DNA of 64,000 nucleotides from an uncultured Candidatus Saccharibacteria bacterium (GCA_946997535.1 CAMPVQ010000003.1:1-64000); one strand, 5' to 3'. Shown: positions 1 to 7,238, numbered from the stretch's first letter. The notes: generated by a model not told the origin, from the sequence alone. Translations and numbers: made by a program.

Positions 1-65
1 CCGTGATCAACGTGACCCATGGTACCAACGTTGACATGCGGTTTAGTGCGTTGAAATTCTGCCAT
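1..65 (-). CDS. tuf: Elongation factor Tu, N-terminal fragment (cut by the window edge)
   Basis: The first 21 codons, read on the minus strand, give MAEFQRTKPHVNVGTMGHVD followed by HG, the invariant EF-Tu start leading into the P-loop (GHVDHGKT), which is cut by the window edge. EF-Tu is the GTPase that delivers aminoacyl-tRNA to the ribosome. The ATG (65-63) is preceded by an AAGGAG ribosome binding site 4 nt away, which fixes the start. It has its own promoter and a leader of about 70 nt, unlike many leaderless genes in this window. Only the N-terminus is visible. Confidence 0.93.
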   Translation of the reverse strand, partial: MAEFQRTKPHVNVGTMGHVDH

Positions 66-143
66 GTTTCTCCTTTATATAAATTAATTAGTATCGCGCT
101 CTAGCGATGCGACATTACATCGCCTCGGCCACGCTTAGTATAT

Positions 144-172
144 ATTTTAGCAACAAACACTAAAGTTTGCAA
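144..172 (-). promoter_or_regulatory. Promoter of tuf
   Basis: On the minus strand TTGCAA (172-167) is followed by a 17-bp spacer and TAAAAT (149-144). The predicted transcript has a leader of about 70 nt that contains a small hairpin (GCGATG/CATCGC arms at 104-109 and 118-123) before the ribosome binding site. Confidence 0.6.
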
Positions 173-183
173 CAATAAAATGG

Positions 184-217
184 AACCAAAAACACCCCAC
201 AGCTGGGGTGTTTGGTT
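184..217 (-). terminator. Terminator downstream of rplL
   Basis: Inverted repeat with arms AACACCCC (191-198) and GGGGTGTT (205-212), extended by AACC/GGTT. Read on the minus strand the stem runs into TTTTTGG, so it fits an intrinsic terminator of the rplJ-rplL unit. Confidence 0.65.
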
Positions 218-245
218 AACAATTCGTTGGGTCAAAACAGAACAA

Positions 246-620
246 CTAGGCTAATTCGACTTTAGCGCCAGCGTCTTCTAGGGTCTTCTTGGCAGCTTCA
301 GCTTCGTCCTTAGAGACCTTCTCCTTAACGACGGCAGGAGCTTCCTCGACTAGCTTCTTGGCATCGCCAAGACCCAAGCCGGTGATTTCCTTGACAGCCT
401 TGATGACAGCAACCTTCTGGCTACCAGCATCAACTAGCTTAACGTCAAATTCGGTCTTTTCTTCTGCAGCGGCAGCACCGTCAGCAGGAGCAGCGGCTAC
501 AGCAACAGCGGCAGCAGCTGGTTCAATGCCGTACTCATCCTTAAGTACGTTCTTTAGTTCGTTGACTTCTAGAACAGTCAACTTGGTTAGCTCTTCAGCT
601 AATTTCTTTACATCAGCCAT
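246..620 (-). CDS. rplL: Ribosomal protein L7/L12
   Basis: This 124-residue protein has the L7/L12 architecture. An N-terminal dimerization helix (about 1-35) is followed by an Ala-rich hinge (about 36-55) and the C-terminal domain, which carries the conserved factor-binding segment around [19 protein letters not shown]. It forms the flexible stalk of the large subunit and recruits translational GTPases. It lies 56 nt downstream of rplJ in the usual order and ends at a terminator hairpin. Expression is probably set by the L10 leader upstream of rplJ. Confidence 0.97.
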   Translation of the reverse strand: MADVKKLAEELTKLTVLEVNELKNVLKDEYGIEPAAAAVAVAAAPADGAAAAEEKTEFDVKLVDAGSQKVAVIKAVKEITGLGLGDAKKLVEEAPAVVKEKVSKDEAEAAKKTLEDAGAKVELA

Positions 621-676
621 GTGATATTCTCCTTAAATTAATGATTAACAAATATTAAATGTATTGGTTGCAAAAC

Positions 677-1198
677 CTAGGCAGCATGGTCGGCGATACC
701 GTCGAGCAAAGCATGCAAGTTGCCAGAAAGGGCGTTGGTGACGTCGTTGACTGGCGATAGCAACTGAGCCACAGTCTGGGCGATAAGCTCGTTCTTGGTT
801 GGAAGCTTGGCAAGTGCCGTAACTTCCTCGGTGTTCAAACTGCTACCCAAATTGTTGAAGGCACCAACTAGCTTGAGTTCTGGATTCTTCTTGGCGAATT
901 CAGCCAAAACTTTAGCCGGTAGAACCTCGTCGTCGGCGCTGATGGCGTACAATACTTGGCCCTTCATGGCACTGGTGTCAGTGTCTTTGTAGGCGTCGTG
1001 TTGTTGCATTGCGACCCGCATGAGGCGGTTCTTGGTGACCTTGATGGCCACGCCCTGAGCGCGGGCGGCACGGCGTAGCTCTTGAAGAGCTTGCACGGTG
1101 ACACCGGTGTACTCAGCGAAGGCGACCATCTTGGCGCTGTCGAGTGCTTGGTTTAATTCTGCAACCAAAGTTTCCTTTTTACTACGTGAAATAGCCAT
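677..1198 (-). CDS. rplJ: Ribosomal protein L10
   Basis: A 173-residue L10. The N-terminus (about 1-100) matches the rRNA-binding globular domain, with KKETLVAELNQAL and TGVTVQALQELRRAAR. The C-terminal helix that anchors L7/L12 dimers follows. L10 forms the stalk base with L7/L12. The ATG is preceded by an AAAGGAG site. The gene is first in a two-gene unit with a strong promoter and a structured leader. The upstream rplK-rplA genes that often precede it are not adjacent here. Confidence 0.95.
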   Translation of the reverse strand: MAISRSKKETLVAELNQALDSAKMVAFAEYTGVTVQALQELRRAARAQGVAIKVTKNRLMRVAMQQHDAYKDTDTSAMKGQVLYAISADDEVLPAKVLAEFAKKNPELKLVGAFNNLGSSLNTEEVTALAKLPTKNELIAQTVAQLLSPVNDVTNALSGNLHALLDGIADHAA

Positions 1199-1313
1199 AA
1201 TTCTCCTTTGGTTAATTAATATTGACGACCCGAATTGTTAAGGTGTCGTTATCGAAGGGTGTATCTCGGTAGCATATTAAGACTAACCGTCTGCCACTGT
1301 CTCTGATAACGTT
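1199..1313 (-). promoter_or_regulatory. L10 leader (autoregulatory 5' UTR of rplJ-rplL)
   Basis: The untranslated leader between the predicted transcription start (about 1313) and rplJ contains, on the minus strand, GAGACAGUGGC followed later by UGCUACCGAGAU. This arrangement resembles the known L10 leader, which binds L10-L12 and represses translation. Flanking GUUAUC and GAUAAC segments can pair over a distance, and a second small hairpin (ACGAC/GUCGU) lies just before the ribosome binding site. The family assignment is from memory of the consensus, not from a covariance search. Confidence 0.6.
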
Positions 1314-1319
1314 ATGACT

Positions 1320-1347
1320 ATTATAACAAATTACCCCGCCCTGTCAA
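1320..1347 (-). promoter_or_regulatory. Strong sigma-70 type promoter of rplJ-rplL
   Basis: On the minus strand a perfect TTGACA (1347-1342), a 16-bp spacer and a perfect TATAAT (1325-1320) are visible, with an extended TGT immediately before the -10. Confidence 0.8.
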
Positions 1348-1406
1348 GCACTTTGTGGTCGCGCGGGCACTAGTGCTGGCAGCGCGTTTATGCTAAAATA
1401 AGGGTA

Positions 1407-2609
1407 ATGTTTCGCAAAGAAGTTAAATTCAGTGTTAGCACCGACACTTTCATCCGTTTCTGGCTGGTGATTTTGGGGTTCTTGGCGGTGATTGCCGCAG
1501 TCTGGTGGGCACGCACGCCGCTAATGTTAATTGCTATGGCGTTTTTCTTAACCTTGATTTTAAACCGACCGGTGTCGTTCATCGCCCGTTTCTTGCCCGG
1601 CAAGTCGCGCGCCTTTGCCACGCTGATTGCCTATATCATTATCGTTGCTATGGTGGGGGCGTTGCTCTTCTCAGTGGTGCCGATTTTGGTGCATCAGCTG
1701 TACGACTTTGTGGCGTCGCTTTCATCCAACCAACTGCAGTCGCGCTCGGGCTGGCTGTACCACTTGCTAGCGCAGTATCACCTTGAGGGGCAAGTTGATT
1801 CCGCAGTGAATAACGTCAAATCGTACCTCGGTGGATTAGTCTCAGTGGTGAGCAGTTGGGCTTTGCCGGCCATCACGAGCACGCTGAGCTTTCTTGGTAA
1901 TGCCTGTTTGGTAATTTTCTTAACTTATTTCATGCTAGTGGAGGCGCCGGACTGGGAAGTTAAGTTTTGGAATGCTGTTTATAGCGACCCCGAGCGGCGG
2001 CGTCACCACAAGGCTGTGGCGAAGCGAATGTATGAGGTGTTTTCGAACTATATTGCCGGTCAGGCGACAGTGGGCGTGATTTCTGCTACCTTTACGGCGT
2101 TAGTCGTGATGGTGATGGCGCTATTGATGCCACAAATTCCGCTAACCACGGCAGCGCCGGCTTGGATTACCATCTTCTTGCTAATATTTGTACCACTGTT
2201 CGGCGCGATGATTGGCGGCATTATTGTGACGATTATGCTGGCAGTTTATTCGACACCGGCAGCCATTGCGTACATCGCCATCTTCTTTATTGAGCAACAG
2301 GTGGAGAATAATATTGTTACGCCACGTATTCAGTCGCGCCGTTTGGATATGTCGGCGTTGCTGGTGCTTGCTGCGATTACCATTGGTATTAACGTGGGCG
2401 GACTGGCCGGCGCGTTAATTGCAATACCGGTGGCGGGCTGCTGCATTGTGCTGTTGCGCGACTTCTTACATACGCGCGAGCTAGTGGCGGCGCGGGCGCG
2501 CGGCGCAGGTACGGACCGCAATATGGACGGCGTGCTTGGCGCAGATGATGACAAACCGGTGATATTTACCGCCGACCGGAAGAAGTTTAGGCTCGGTGCC
2601 AAACACTAG
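1407..2609 (+). CDS. AI-2E family transporter (PerM/YdiK-like permease)
   Basis: This 400-residue integral membrane protein has two N-terminal hydrophobic segments, a soluble stretch, then several more segments in the C-terminal half. A conserved region near IEQQVENNIVTPRIQSRRLDMSA matches the AI-2E/PerM family, whose members move small solutes or act as Na+/H+ antiporters; the substrate cannot be told from sequence. The start is fixed by an extended -10 (TGC then TAAAAT, 1394-1399) ending 7 nt before the ATG, so the mRNA is probably leaderless. The last 23 nt overlap the convergent cysS end. Confidence 0.88.
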   Translation: MFRKEVKFSVSTDTFIRFWLVILGFLAVIAAVWWARTPLMLIAMAFFLTLILNRPVSFIARFLPGKSRAFATLIAYIIIVAMVGALLFSVVPILVHQLYDFVASLSSNQLQSRSGWLYHLLAQYHLEGQVDSAVNNVKSYLGGLVSVVSSWALPAITSTLSFLGNACLVIFLTYFMLVEAPDWEVKFWNAVYSDPERRRHHKAVAKRMYEVFSNYIAGQATVGVISATFTALVVMVMALLMPQIPLTTAAPAWITIFLLIFVPLFGAMIGGIIVTIMLAVYSTPAAIAYIAIFFIEQQVENNIVTPRIQSRRLDMSALLVLAAITIGINVGGLAGALIAIPVAGCCIVLLRDFLHTRELVAARARGAGTDRNMDGVLGADDDKPVIFTADRKKFRLGAKH

Positions 2610-3993
2610 CACCGGCGCCGTCGAGTACGGTAACGCCTTGGGCGCTTAACTGGTCACGGAGTTGGTCAGAGAGTGCCCAATTTTTGGTTTGGCGCGCGGT
2701 TTGACGCGTGGCGATAAGGTCTTTTAGGTCGTCTTCGAGGTCAGGTGTGGTGGCTTGCAGCTCCATGCCGAGGTAGCAGTCGATAAATTCTAGGATGTGA
2801 AGCAACGCCGTGCTACTGAAGTGAGCGGGCGTGAGCAAGTTCATTGCTTGGTCGAGGGCGTACAAAGTGGCGGGCGTGTCGAGGTTGTTGAGAAGCGCGG
2901 TTTTGGCTTGCGCTAGCAAATGGTCAACGCTGGCACTGACGGCACTCCGGTCGGCAGTATCAGGCAACTGCCAGCGGAGTTCGGCGCAGCGGCGCCAATT
3001 GTCGCGACGATTGCGGGCGGCGGTGAGACCGTCCCAACTGAAGTTAGTGGCGCTACTGTAGTGTGATTGCAGTACGAGCATACGGAAGTCGAGGCCGCTA
3101 AAGCCGCGCTTTATGAGGTCGGGCAGCGTATAAAAGTTGTGGGCCGACTTACTCATTTTGCGCCCGTCAATTAAGAGGTGCTCGTTGTGCACAAAGTACT
3201 TGGCGTACTCGGCAGGTTGGTCCCCTGCCGTGCTCTGGGCGATTTCGTTCTCGTGGTGTGGGAAAATAAGGTCAACCCCACCGGTGTGGATATCAAACGG
3301 CTGGCCGAGATTGTCGGTTGACATCACGGAGCACTCGATGTGCCACCCCGGGCGACCGGTGTAATCTTGCTCGTTGACAGTAAAGTTCCACGCTGGCTCA
3401 CCCGGCTTTTGTTTTTTCCAGATGGCGAAGTCGCTGATGCTTGCCTTGTCGTACTCGTCGTTTGCTACGCGCTCGCGGCTGATATCGGCCGGATTGATGT
3501 GGCTAAGCTGACCGTAACAGTGGTCGGCGGCGTACTTGGCGATAGAAAAATAGATGCCATCGTCGGCTAGGTAGGCCACACCGGAATCAATCAGCTTGGT
3601 CACCTGCGCTTGAATCTTGGCGATGTTGTCGGTGGCCTTCACGAAGGTGATGGCGTCAGTGTCGTTCCCCACTTGCTGCATTTCATCTAAAAAGATGGCC
3701 TCATATTTGGCGGTGAGCTGGTGCAAGGCAGCCATTGGCTCAAGCTCGGGGTAATCGGCCTTGGAATCACGGATGGTTTTGTCGTCAACGTCCGTGAAGT
3801 TCATCACGTGCTTCGTTTGGTAGCCTGCGAGGCGGACGGCGCGGCGCAAGATATCGGCGTAAATGTAGGCACTGAGGTTGCCGATGTGGGCGTGGTTGTA
3901 GACGGTCGGGCCACAGGAGTAGATGCGAGCGGTCTTGCCGTCGAGCGGGGCGAATTTAGTGGTTTGTTTAGTAAGGGTGTTGTGCAACTTCAT
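2587..3993 (-). CDS. cysS: Cysteinyl-tRNA synthetase
   Basis: A 468-residue class I synthetase that charges tRNA-Cys. The HIGH-like motif is HAHIG (34-38) and the second signature is KMSKS. The zinc ligands are kept: Cys27 in SCGPT, the Cys of HIECS, and the His of HHENEIAQ. The C-terminal anticodon-binding part is of normal length. The promoter is an extended -10 (TGG then TAAAAT, 4005-4000) only 6 nt from the ATG, so translation is probably leaderless. The gene converges on and slightly overlaps the AI-2E permease gene. Confidence 0.97.
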   Translation of the reverse strand: MKLHNTLTKQTTKFAPLDGKTARIYSCGPTVYNHAHIGNLSAYIYADILRRAVRLAGYQTKHVMNFTDVDDKTIRDSKADYPELEPMAALHQLTAKYEAIFLDEMQQVGNDTDAITFVKATDNIAKIQAQVTKLIDSGVAYLADDGIYFSIAKYAADHCYGQLSHINPADISRERVANDEYDKASISDFAIWKKQKPGEPAWNFTVNEQDYTGRPGWHIECSVMSTDNLGQPFDIHTGGVDLIFPHHENEIAQSTAGDQPAEYAKYFVHNEHLLIDGRKMSKSAHNFYTLPDLIKRGFSGLDFRMLVLQSHYSSATNFSWDGLTAARNRRDNWRRCAELRWQLPDTADRSAVSASVDHLLAQAKTALLNNLDTPATLYALDQAMNLLTPAHFSSTALLHILEFIDCYLGMELQATTPDLEDDLKDLIATRQTARQTKNWALSDQLRDQLSAQGVTVLDGAGASVWHRA

Positions 3994-4036
3994 AGTTTTA
4001 TTTTACCACAGATGCTTACGACGGGTTAGCTGGAGG

Positions 4037-4480
4037 TTACGTGTTTTTACTGCTTTCGGGATGTTTAGTTAAGCACAGCGGGTATAGTACTTTGTTTGTG
4101 CTATCTACATAATAAATACATCGAAGGTCTGTTATATCAACCTCCCATAAGATTACATCTTCACTAATGCCTCTGTAAAATTTCTTGTACGTACCGTCGT
4201 TACCAATTGGCTTCATCTCCATCGGTATATTTTTATGAAAATCGTCTTCTTTAACTGAGTTGCAGACACCCTTGAAAAATACCATCAACTTATTTATATG
4301 CGACATCTTTGCAGACTTACTAATAAAGTTATCTCTATATTCACTAGCAAAGCCTACCGTAAATTTTTTATCTTTAGCATTAAGAACTACACTATCGTCA
4401 ACAACAATACCGTCGCCGGCGCCGCTGCTACTCTTAATGCGGCTATATTTTTGTTTACTCCGCTTTTTACGAGAGCTCAT
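4037..4480 (-). CDS. Putative toxin of a Panacea-type toxin-antitoxin pair
   Basis: A 147-residue protein of no recognised family. The N-terminus is Lys/Ser-rich and basic. The last 45 residues (YRGISEDVILWEVDITD, then LRCIYYVD and VLYPLCLTKH) recall the beta-strand end of RelE/HigB-type mRNA interferases, but that is only a resemblance. It starts inside the 3' end of the Panacea-domain gene (14-nt overlap), so the two are co-translated. Panacea antitoxins are known to pair with many unrelated toxins, which makes a toxin role plausible. The toxin assignment comes from context. Confidence 0.55.
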   Translation of the reverse strand: MSSRKKRSKQKYSRIKSSSGAGDGIVVDDSVVLNAKDKKFTVGFASEYRDNFISKSAKMSHINKLMVFFKGVCNSVKEDDFHKNIPMEMKPIGNDGTYKKFYRGISEDVILWEVDITDLRCIYYVDSTNKVLYPLCLTKHPESSKNT

Positions 4481-4937
4481 TGTAATAAGTGAAAATAGTC
4501 TTTAGATTTAGTGGATTGTTGGACGCATCCAATAATTTATAGCCCCTACGAGCTTCAACCCACGGTTGTTCGCTGTGCGTCATAGCTTCAAGCTGGTCTG
4601 CGGAATATTTGCCAAACTTATCCCATACTGCATCAAGCAGAGCTTGTACATCGTCATTTTCGAAGACTATTTTGTCGTCAATTCGAGGGATTTCGTGCCA
4701 GCCAAGCTCGCGATATTCTCTAAATAAGCTAGGAAATACCGGGCCATGCACCCATGCCTGCGGCTGCTCGGTAAATAGCACGTTATCTATATGCTCTGCA
4801 GAGTCATTATTTAATGCTATAAACCAGACATACGCATAATAAACTAGCTTTTGAAGCTTCTTGGGGGTTAGCTCCTTTTTGGTTAGAAAGTATCTTGCTA
4901 TGTTGATAGCTGTTATGTTGTCATCATTAATTATCAT
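4467..4937 (-). CDS. Panacea (DUF4065/SocA-like) antitoxin-type protein
   Basis: This 156-residue protein matches the Panacea/SocA domain: NIARYFLTKKELTPKKLQKLVYYAYVW near the start, then AWVHGPVFPSLFREYRELGW, and a C-terminal LDAVWDKFGKYSADQLEAMTHSEQPW block. Such proteins act as antitoxins that neutralise diverse toxins encoded next to them. A TATACT box preceded by TGA lies upstream, giving a leader of about 30 nt. The gene overlaps the downstream putative toxin gene, as in described panAT operons. The domain call is strong; the neutralising role is inferred. Confidence 0.85.
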   Translation of the reverse strand: MIINDDNITAINIARYFLTKKELTPKKLQKLVYYAYVWFIALNNDSAEHIDNVLFTEQPQAWVHGPVFPSLFREYRELGWHEIPRIDDKIVFENDDVQALLDAVWDKFGKYSADQLEAMTHSEQPWVEARRGYKLLDASNNPLNLKTIFTYYNELS

Positions 4938-5003
4938 GCGCGTGCCTCGATATAGTTCTGATGCTTTTAGTATATCACAAAACTGTAATTGGTGCCCACT
5001 TAT

Positions 5004-5345
5004 TTAATCATTGAAGTGTATTGTGCCAACACCATTTTCGTCGATTATTGGTGGCTCCGTGCCATTACGACGCTCGAAGAAGTCTGCCCAGTATGGGTTC
5101 TCTTTATCAAACAGAGCCTTTTGCTCTGGCGTAAAATTCCACGGATAGTCGCGCCAGAGGTCAAGCATATTATGTCGGTCAAAGGAAATTATGAGTTCGC
5201 CCTCTATAACGCTAAGCTCACCCGTATCTGAATGTATTACATCATGATCTACCCAATATATCTTGTCGCCTTTATTTTTCTTGTAGAAAGTATATATATT
5301 ACGGCCTCGTCTAATAATCTTTGGCGGCACTCCCCTCTTCTTCAT
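5004..5345 (-). CDS. Small protein with FDKENPYWADFF block, copy 1 (possible immunity or antitoxin partner)
   Basis: A 113-residue soluble protein. Residues 79-90 (FDKENPYWADFF) and the tail (EPPI.DENGVGTIHFND) are almost identical in two further copies (6513-6854, 7791-8135). From memory it resembles small uncharacterised DUF7675-type proteins; no function is assigned. The start is fixed by AGGAGG 9 nt before the ATG. A promoter is visible at 5366-5394 (TTACAT, 17 bp, TATATT). The 5' end overlaps the nuclease-like gene by 35 nt. Its position next to that gene suggests a partner protein, by inference. Confidence 0.75.
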   Translation of the reverse strand: MKKRGVPPKIIRRGRNIYTFYKKNKGDKIYWVDHDVIHSDTGELSVIEGELIISFDRHNMLDLWRDYPWNFTPEQKALFDKENPYWADFFERRNGTEPPIIDENGVGTIHFND

Positions 5346-5964
5346 CTGCGAATCCTCCTAATATTAATATACCCCATATACTCACGGAATGTAATAGGAG
5401 ATATTTTATTGGGGGCTTGACTTTCTGTCCAGAGTTTGGTAGGATAGAAATATAGGACGATTCATGGTCGCGAGCACCTGTAGTTTGCGGTGGATGGATC
5501 GTCTTTTTTGTATTATATGCCACAAGGTTGTTTTCTATTACCAACGCAAATGATGGAATATCGTATTTGTGTGCTATACGTGCAGTATCGTGCCGTATGC
5601 TTGCCGCATCCAACAATGATGCACTAGCATCAATCAAAACTATACCCGTGTCATCTATCTGGCTATACGCCTTCTTTAACTGGTGGTCTATAGACGACAG
5701 CGTAGTAACGCCTTTTATCTCAACCTTAACACCGTCAATTAACAAGTCTGGCGAGTGTTTACCGCTTGGTGAATCCACCTCTGGCACCCAATAGATTTCT
5801 TTGGCCTCTTGGTACTTCAGAAATGTACGGAGAGTGCGCATCTCACTGTCGCTTAAGCCGCTATAGCGCAGCTTCCATGTATCGTTATAGTCATCACCAT
5901 ACACCTGCTTGCGCAGGTGCTTTGGCAATGGCTGAATGTTATCGATGTCCAGCTTCTTACTCAT
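5311..5964 (-). CDS. PD-(D/E)XK nuclease-like protein, copy 1 (CdiA-CT/phage head nuclease type)
   Basis: A 217-residue protein without signal peptide or membrane segment. Residues 71-84 (SPDLLIDGVKVEIK) give the PD-(D/E)XK pattern Asp73, Glu82, Lys84, followed by a QLKKAYSQ helix (95-102) and a hydrophobic strand (108-112). This order recalls tRNA-nuclease domains of CdiA C-termini and phage minor head proteins. The start is immediately after the stop of the portal-like gene. Residues from about 152 to 171 are antisense to hairpin RNA unit 1, so the last 65 residues may be a read-through tail; copy 2 stops where that RNA lies. Whether it is a toxin or a defence nuclease is unknown. Confidence 0.65.
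   Translation of the reverse strand: MSKKLDIDNIQPLPKHLRKQVYGDDYNDTWKLRYSGLSDSEMRTLRTFLKYQEAKEIYWVPEVDSPSGKHSPDLLIDGVKVEIKGVTTLSSIDHQLKKAYSQIDDTGIVLIDASASLLDAASIRHDTARIAHKYDIPSFALVIENNLVAYNTKKTIHPPQTTGARDHESSYISILPNSGQKVKPPIKYLLLHSVSIWGILILGGFADEEEGSAAKDY
5366..5394 (-). promoter_or_regulatory. Promoter of small-protein gene copy 1, divergent from RNA unit 1
   Basis: On the minus strand TTACAT (5394-5389), a 17-bp spacer and TATATT (5371-5366) are visible. The same arrangement is kept upstream of copy 2, and with a shorter spacer upstream of copy 3. The start of the hairpin-RNA promoter (5417) lies only 23 bp away on the other strand, so the small protein and the RNA are divergently transcribed. 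Confidence 0.55.
5452..5509 (+). ncRNA. Predicted hairpin small RNA, unit 1
   Basis: The -35 TTGACT (5417-5422), a 17-bp spacer and the -10 TAGGAT (5440-5445) precede the predicted start A at 5452. The RNA folds with outer arms GACGATTCA/TGGATCGTC and inner arms CGCGAGC/GTTTGCG around a 7-nt loop, and ends in six T. It lies antisense to the C-terminal codons of the nuclease-like gene. Single copy in this module. Confidence 0.7.
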
Positions 5965-6312
5965 TTAACCATTAAGTGAGTTGGAGGCGCTGTCTAGCGC
6001 GTTGTGGTCTGGATAGTCGTTGGCGGCATATTCGTCATCCTTCAACGGCTTATCCGACTCTTGTTTGGCTGCCTCTACGGTCTTACTGGCATCCTTTACA
6101 AAGGATAGCTGTGAGGCTAATAGTTCACGGTCTACGATACCGTCTAGGTTGGTAATCATCTGAGAGGTTTCGTAATCGTTGGATGGCAAGTTGCGGGTGA
6201 ATACTGCATCGACCTCGTCTTGAGAGAAGGTCTTTTGAGTAGTAGTCGTTTTTACCTCTGTTGATTCAACTGGACTGGAGTTGTCAGAGTCTTGATTTGT
6301 AGCTTCCGCCAT
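5965..6312 (-). CDS. Phage portal-like remnant (SPP1-type C-terminus)
   Basis: A 115-residue acidic, probably disordered protein. Residues from about 45 on (SNDYETSQMITNLDGIVDRE, then LLASQLSFVKDASKTVE) resemble the C-terminal part of SPP1-family portal proteins. The preceding KTFSQDEVDAVFTR resembles the start of some phage scaffolding proteins. Too short to be a working portal. The stop is directly followed by the ATG of the nuclease-like gene. A GGAGGA site fixes the start. The family resemblance is from memory. If correct, the nuclease module came from a phage head-gene region. Confidence 0.5.
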   Translation of the reverse strand: MAEATNQDSDNSSPVESTEVKTTTTQKTFSQDEVDAVFTRNLPSNDYETSQMITNLDGIVDRELLASQLSFVKDASKTVEAAKQESDKPLKDDEYAANDYPDHNALDSASNSLNG

Positions 6313-6512
6313 AAATCCTCCACGTTTTACGCCCGTCGGCTAGGTTAAAAAACGCAAGAGAGCTTTGAGTCTCCCCGCTGTTACTACTTAGTATACCACA
6401 TATGCTTACGACAACCTAATTAATAGTTAGGATTTTTTACAGAGGCGGATGTATACAGTTTTGTACCATAGTGTATACAAGTTACCCAGCGTTTAGCCTG
6501 CTGATTAGCTAT
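6313..6512. other. Intergenic region with promoter repeat
   Basis: The region carries the leader of the portal-like gene and a TATACT box (6395-6390, minus strand) with TGG before it. The 33 bp at 6388-6420 recur exactly at 7731-7763 in front of the second nuclease-like gene. No gene is seen in the remainder. Confidence 0.6.
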
Positions 6513-6854
6513 TTAGTCATTGAAGTGTATCGTGCCGACGCCATTCTCGTCAACTATTGGCGGTTCCGTACCATTGCGGCGGTCGAAGAAGTCTGCCCAA
6601 TATGGGTTCTCTTTATCAAACAGCGCTTTTTGTTCTGAGGTAAACTTCCATGGGTAATCGCACCATAAATTAAGCATATTATGATGGTCGAAGGAGATTA
6701 AAAGTTCGCCTTCTATAACGCTAAGCTTGTTTGTGATTGGATTCACTGCTTCGTGACTCACCCAGTATATCTGGTCACCTTTATTATTCTTATAGAATAT
6801 GTATAGATTGCGACCTCGTCTAACACTATCTAATGGCACCGCTTTCCCTTTCAT
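6513..6854 (-). CDS. Small protein with FDKENPYWADFF block, copy 2
   Basis: Paralog of the 5004-5345 product, 113 residues from the ATG at 6854. A longer reading frame begins at 6887, but its extra 11 codons correspond to the untranslated leader of the other copies. The AGGAGG seen in copies 1 and 3 is degraded to AAGAAATAT here, so translation may be weak or may use the upstream ATG. The FDKENPYWADFF block and the C-terminal tail are intact. It lies next to RNA units 2-4 on the opposite strand. Confidence 0.7.
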   Translation of the reverse strand: MKGKAVPLDSVRRGRNLYIFYKNNKGDQIYWVSHEAVNPITNKLSVIEGELLISFDHHNMLNLWCDYPWKFTSEQKALFDKENPYWADFFDRRNGTEPPIVDENGVGTIHFND

Positions 6855-6962
6855 TTGCGAATATTTCTTAGTATTAATATACCCCATATACTCGCGAAAT
6901 GTAATAGGAGATATTTTTGCTGGGTGCTTGACTTTCTGCCCGGAGTTTGGTAGGATAGAGAC

Positions 6963-7019
6963 ATAAGGTGATTCGTGGTCGCGAGCCTGATGGTTCGCGG
7001 TGGATGAATCACCTTTTTT
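6963..7019 (+). ncRNA. Predicted hairpin small RNA, unit 2
   Basis: TTGACT (6928-6933), 17 bp, TAGGAT (6951-6956), start A at 6963. Outer arms GGTGATTCG/TGAATCACC and inner arms CGCGAGCC/GGTTCGCG with loop TGAT pair throughout, and six T follow. Compared with unit 1 the outer stem differs at both sides so that pairing is kept. Confidence 0.75.
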
Positions 7020-7072
7020 GTATTATATAAAATCCAATTGATTTTCTGTTTAGGGTTTGGTAAGATAAAGAC

Positions 7073-7129
7073 ATAAGGCGATTTGGGATCGTGGGGTGCA
7101 TATTCTGCGGTCACTGAATCGCCTTTTTT
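7073..7129 (+). ncRNA. Predicted hairpin small RNA, unit 3
   Basis: TTGATT (7038-7043), 17 bp, TAAGAT (7061-7066), start A at 7073. Outer arms GGCGATTTG/TGAATCGCC; inner arms CGTGGGG/TTCTGCG pair with several G-U pairs; six T end the unit. Confidence 0.72.
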
Positions 7130-7182
7130 GTATTGTATAAAATCCAATTGACTTTATGCCCAGGGTTTGGTATGATAGAGAC

Positions 7183-7238
7183 ATAAGGCGATTCATGGTC
7201 GTGGGGTGCATATCCTGCGGTCACTGAATCGTCTTTTT
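7183..7238 (+). ncRNA. Predicted hairpin small RNA, unit 4
   Basis: TTGACT (7148-7153), 17 bp, TATGAT (7171-7176), start A at 7183. Outer arms GGCGATTCA/TGAATCGTC and inner arms CGTGGGG/TCCTGCG. Five T follow. The last 18 nt are antisense to the final codons and stop of the second nuclease-like gene. Confidence 0.72.

Larger units (their letters stand above)
6928..7238 (+). repeat. Tandem array of three promoter-hairpin-terminator units (units 2-4)
   Basis: Three head-to-tail copies with a period of exactly 110 bp (-35 boxes at 6928, 7038 and 7148). Both promoter and RNA are conserved, separated by a short AT-rich linker. The minus-strand reading frame across the array (6851-7147) is only its complement. 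Confidence 0.85.

Noticed and set aside
6851..7147. Minus-strand reading frame of 98 codons across RNA units 2 and 3
   Set aside because: It is the complement of the repeated RNA units and lacks a ribosome binding site; only the last part resembles the tail of nuclease copy 1.
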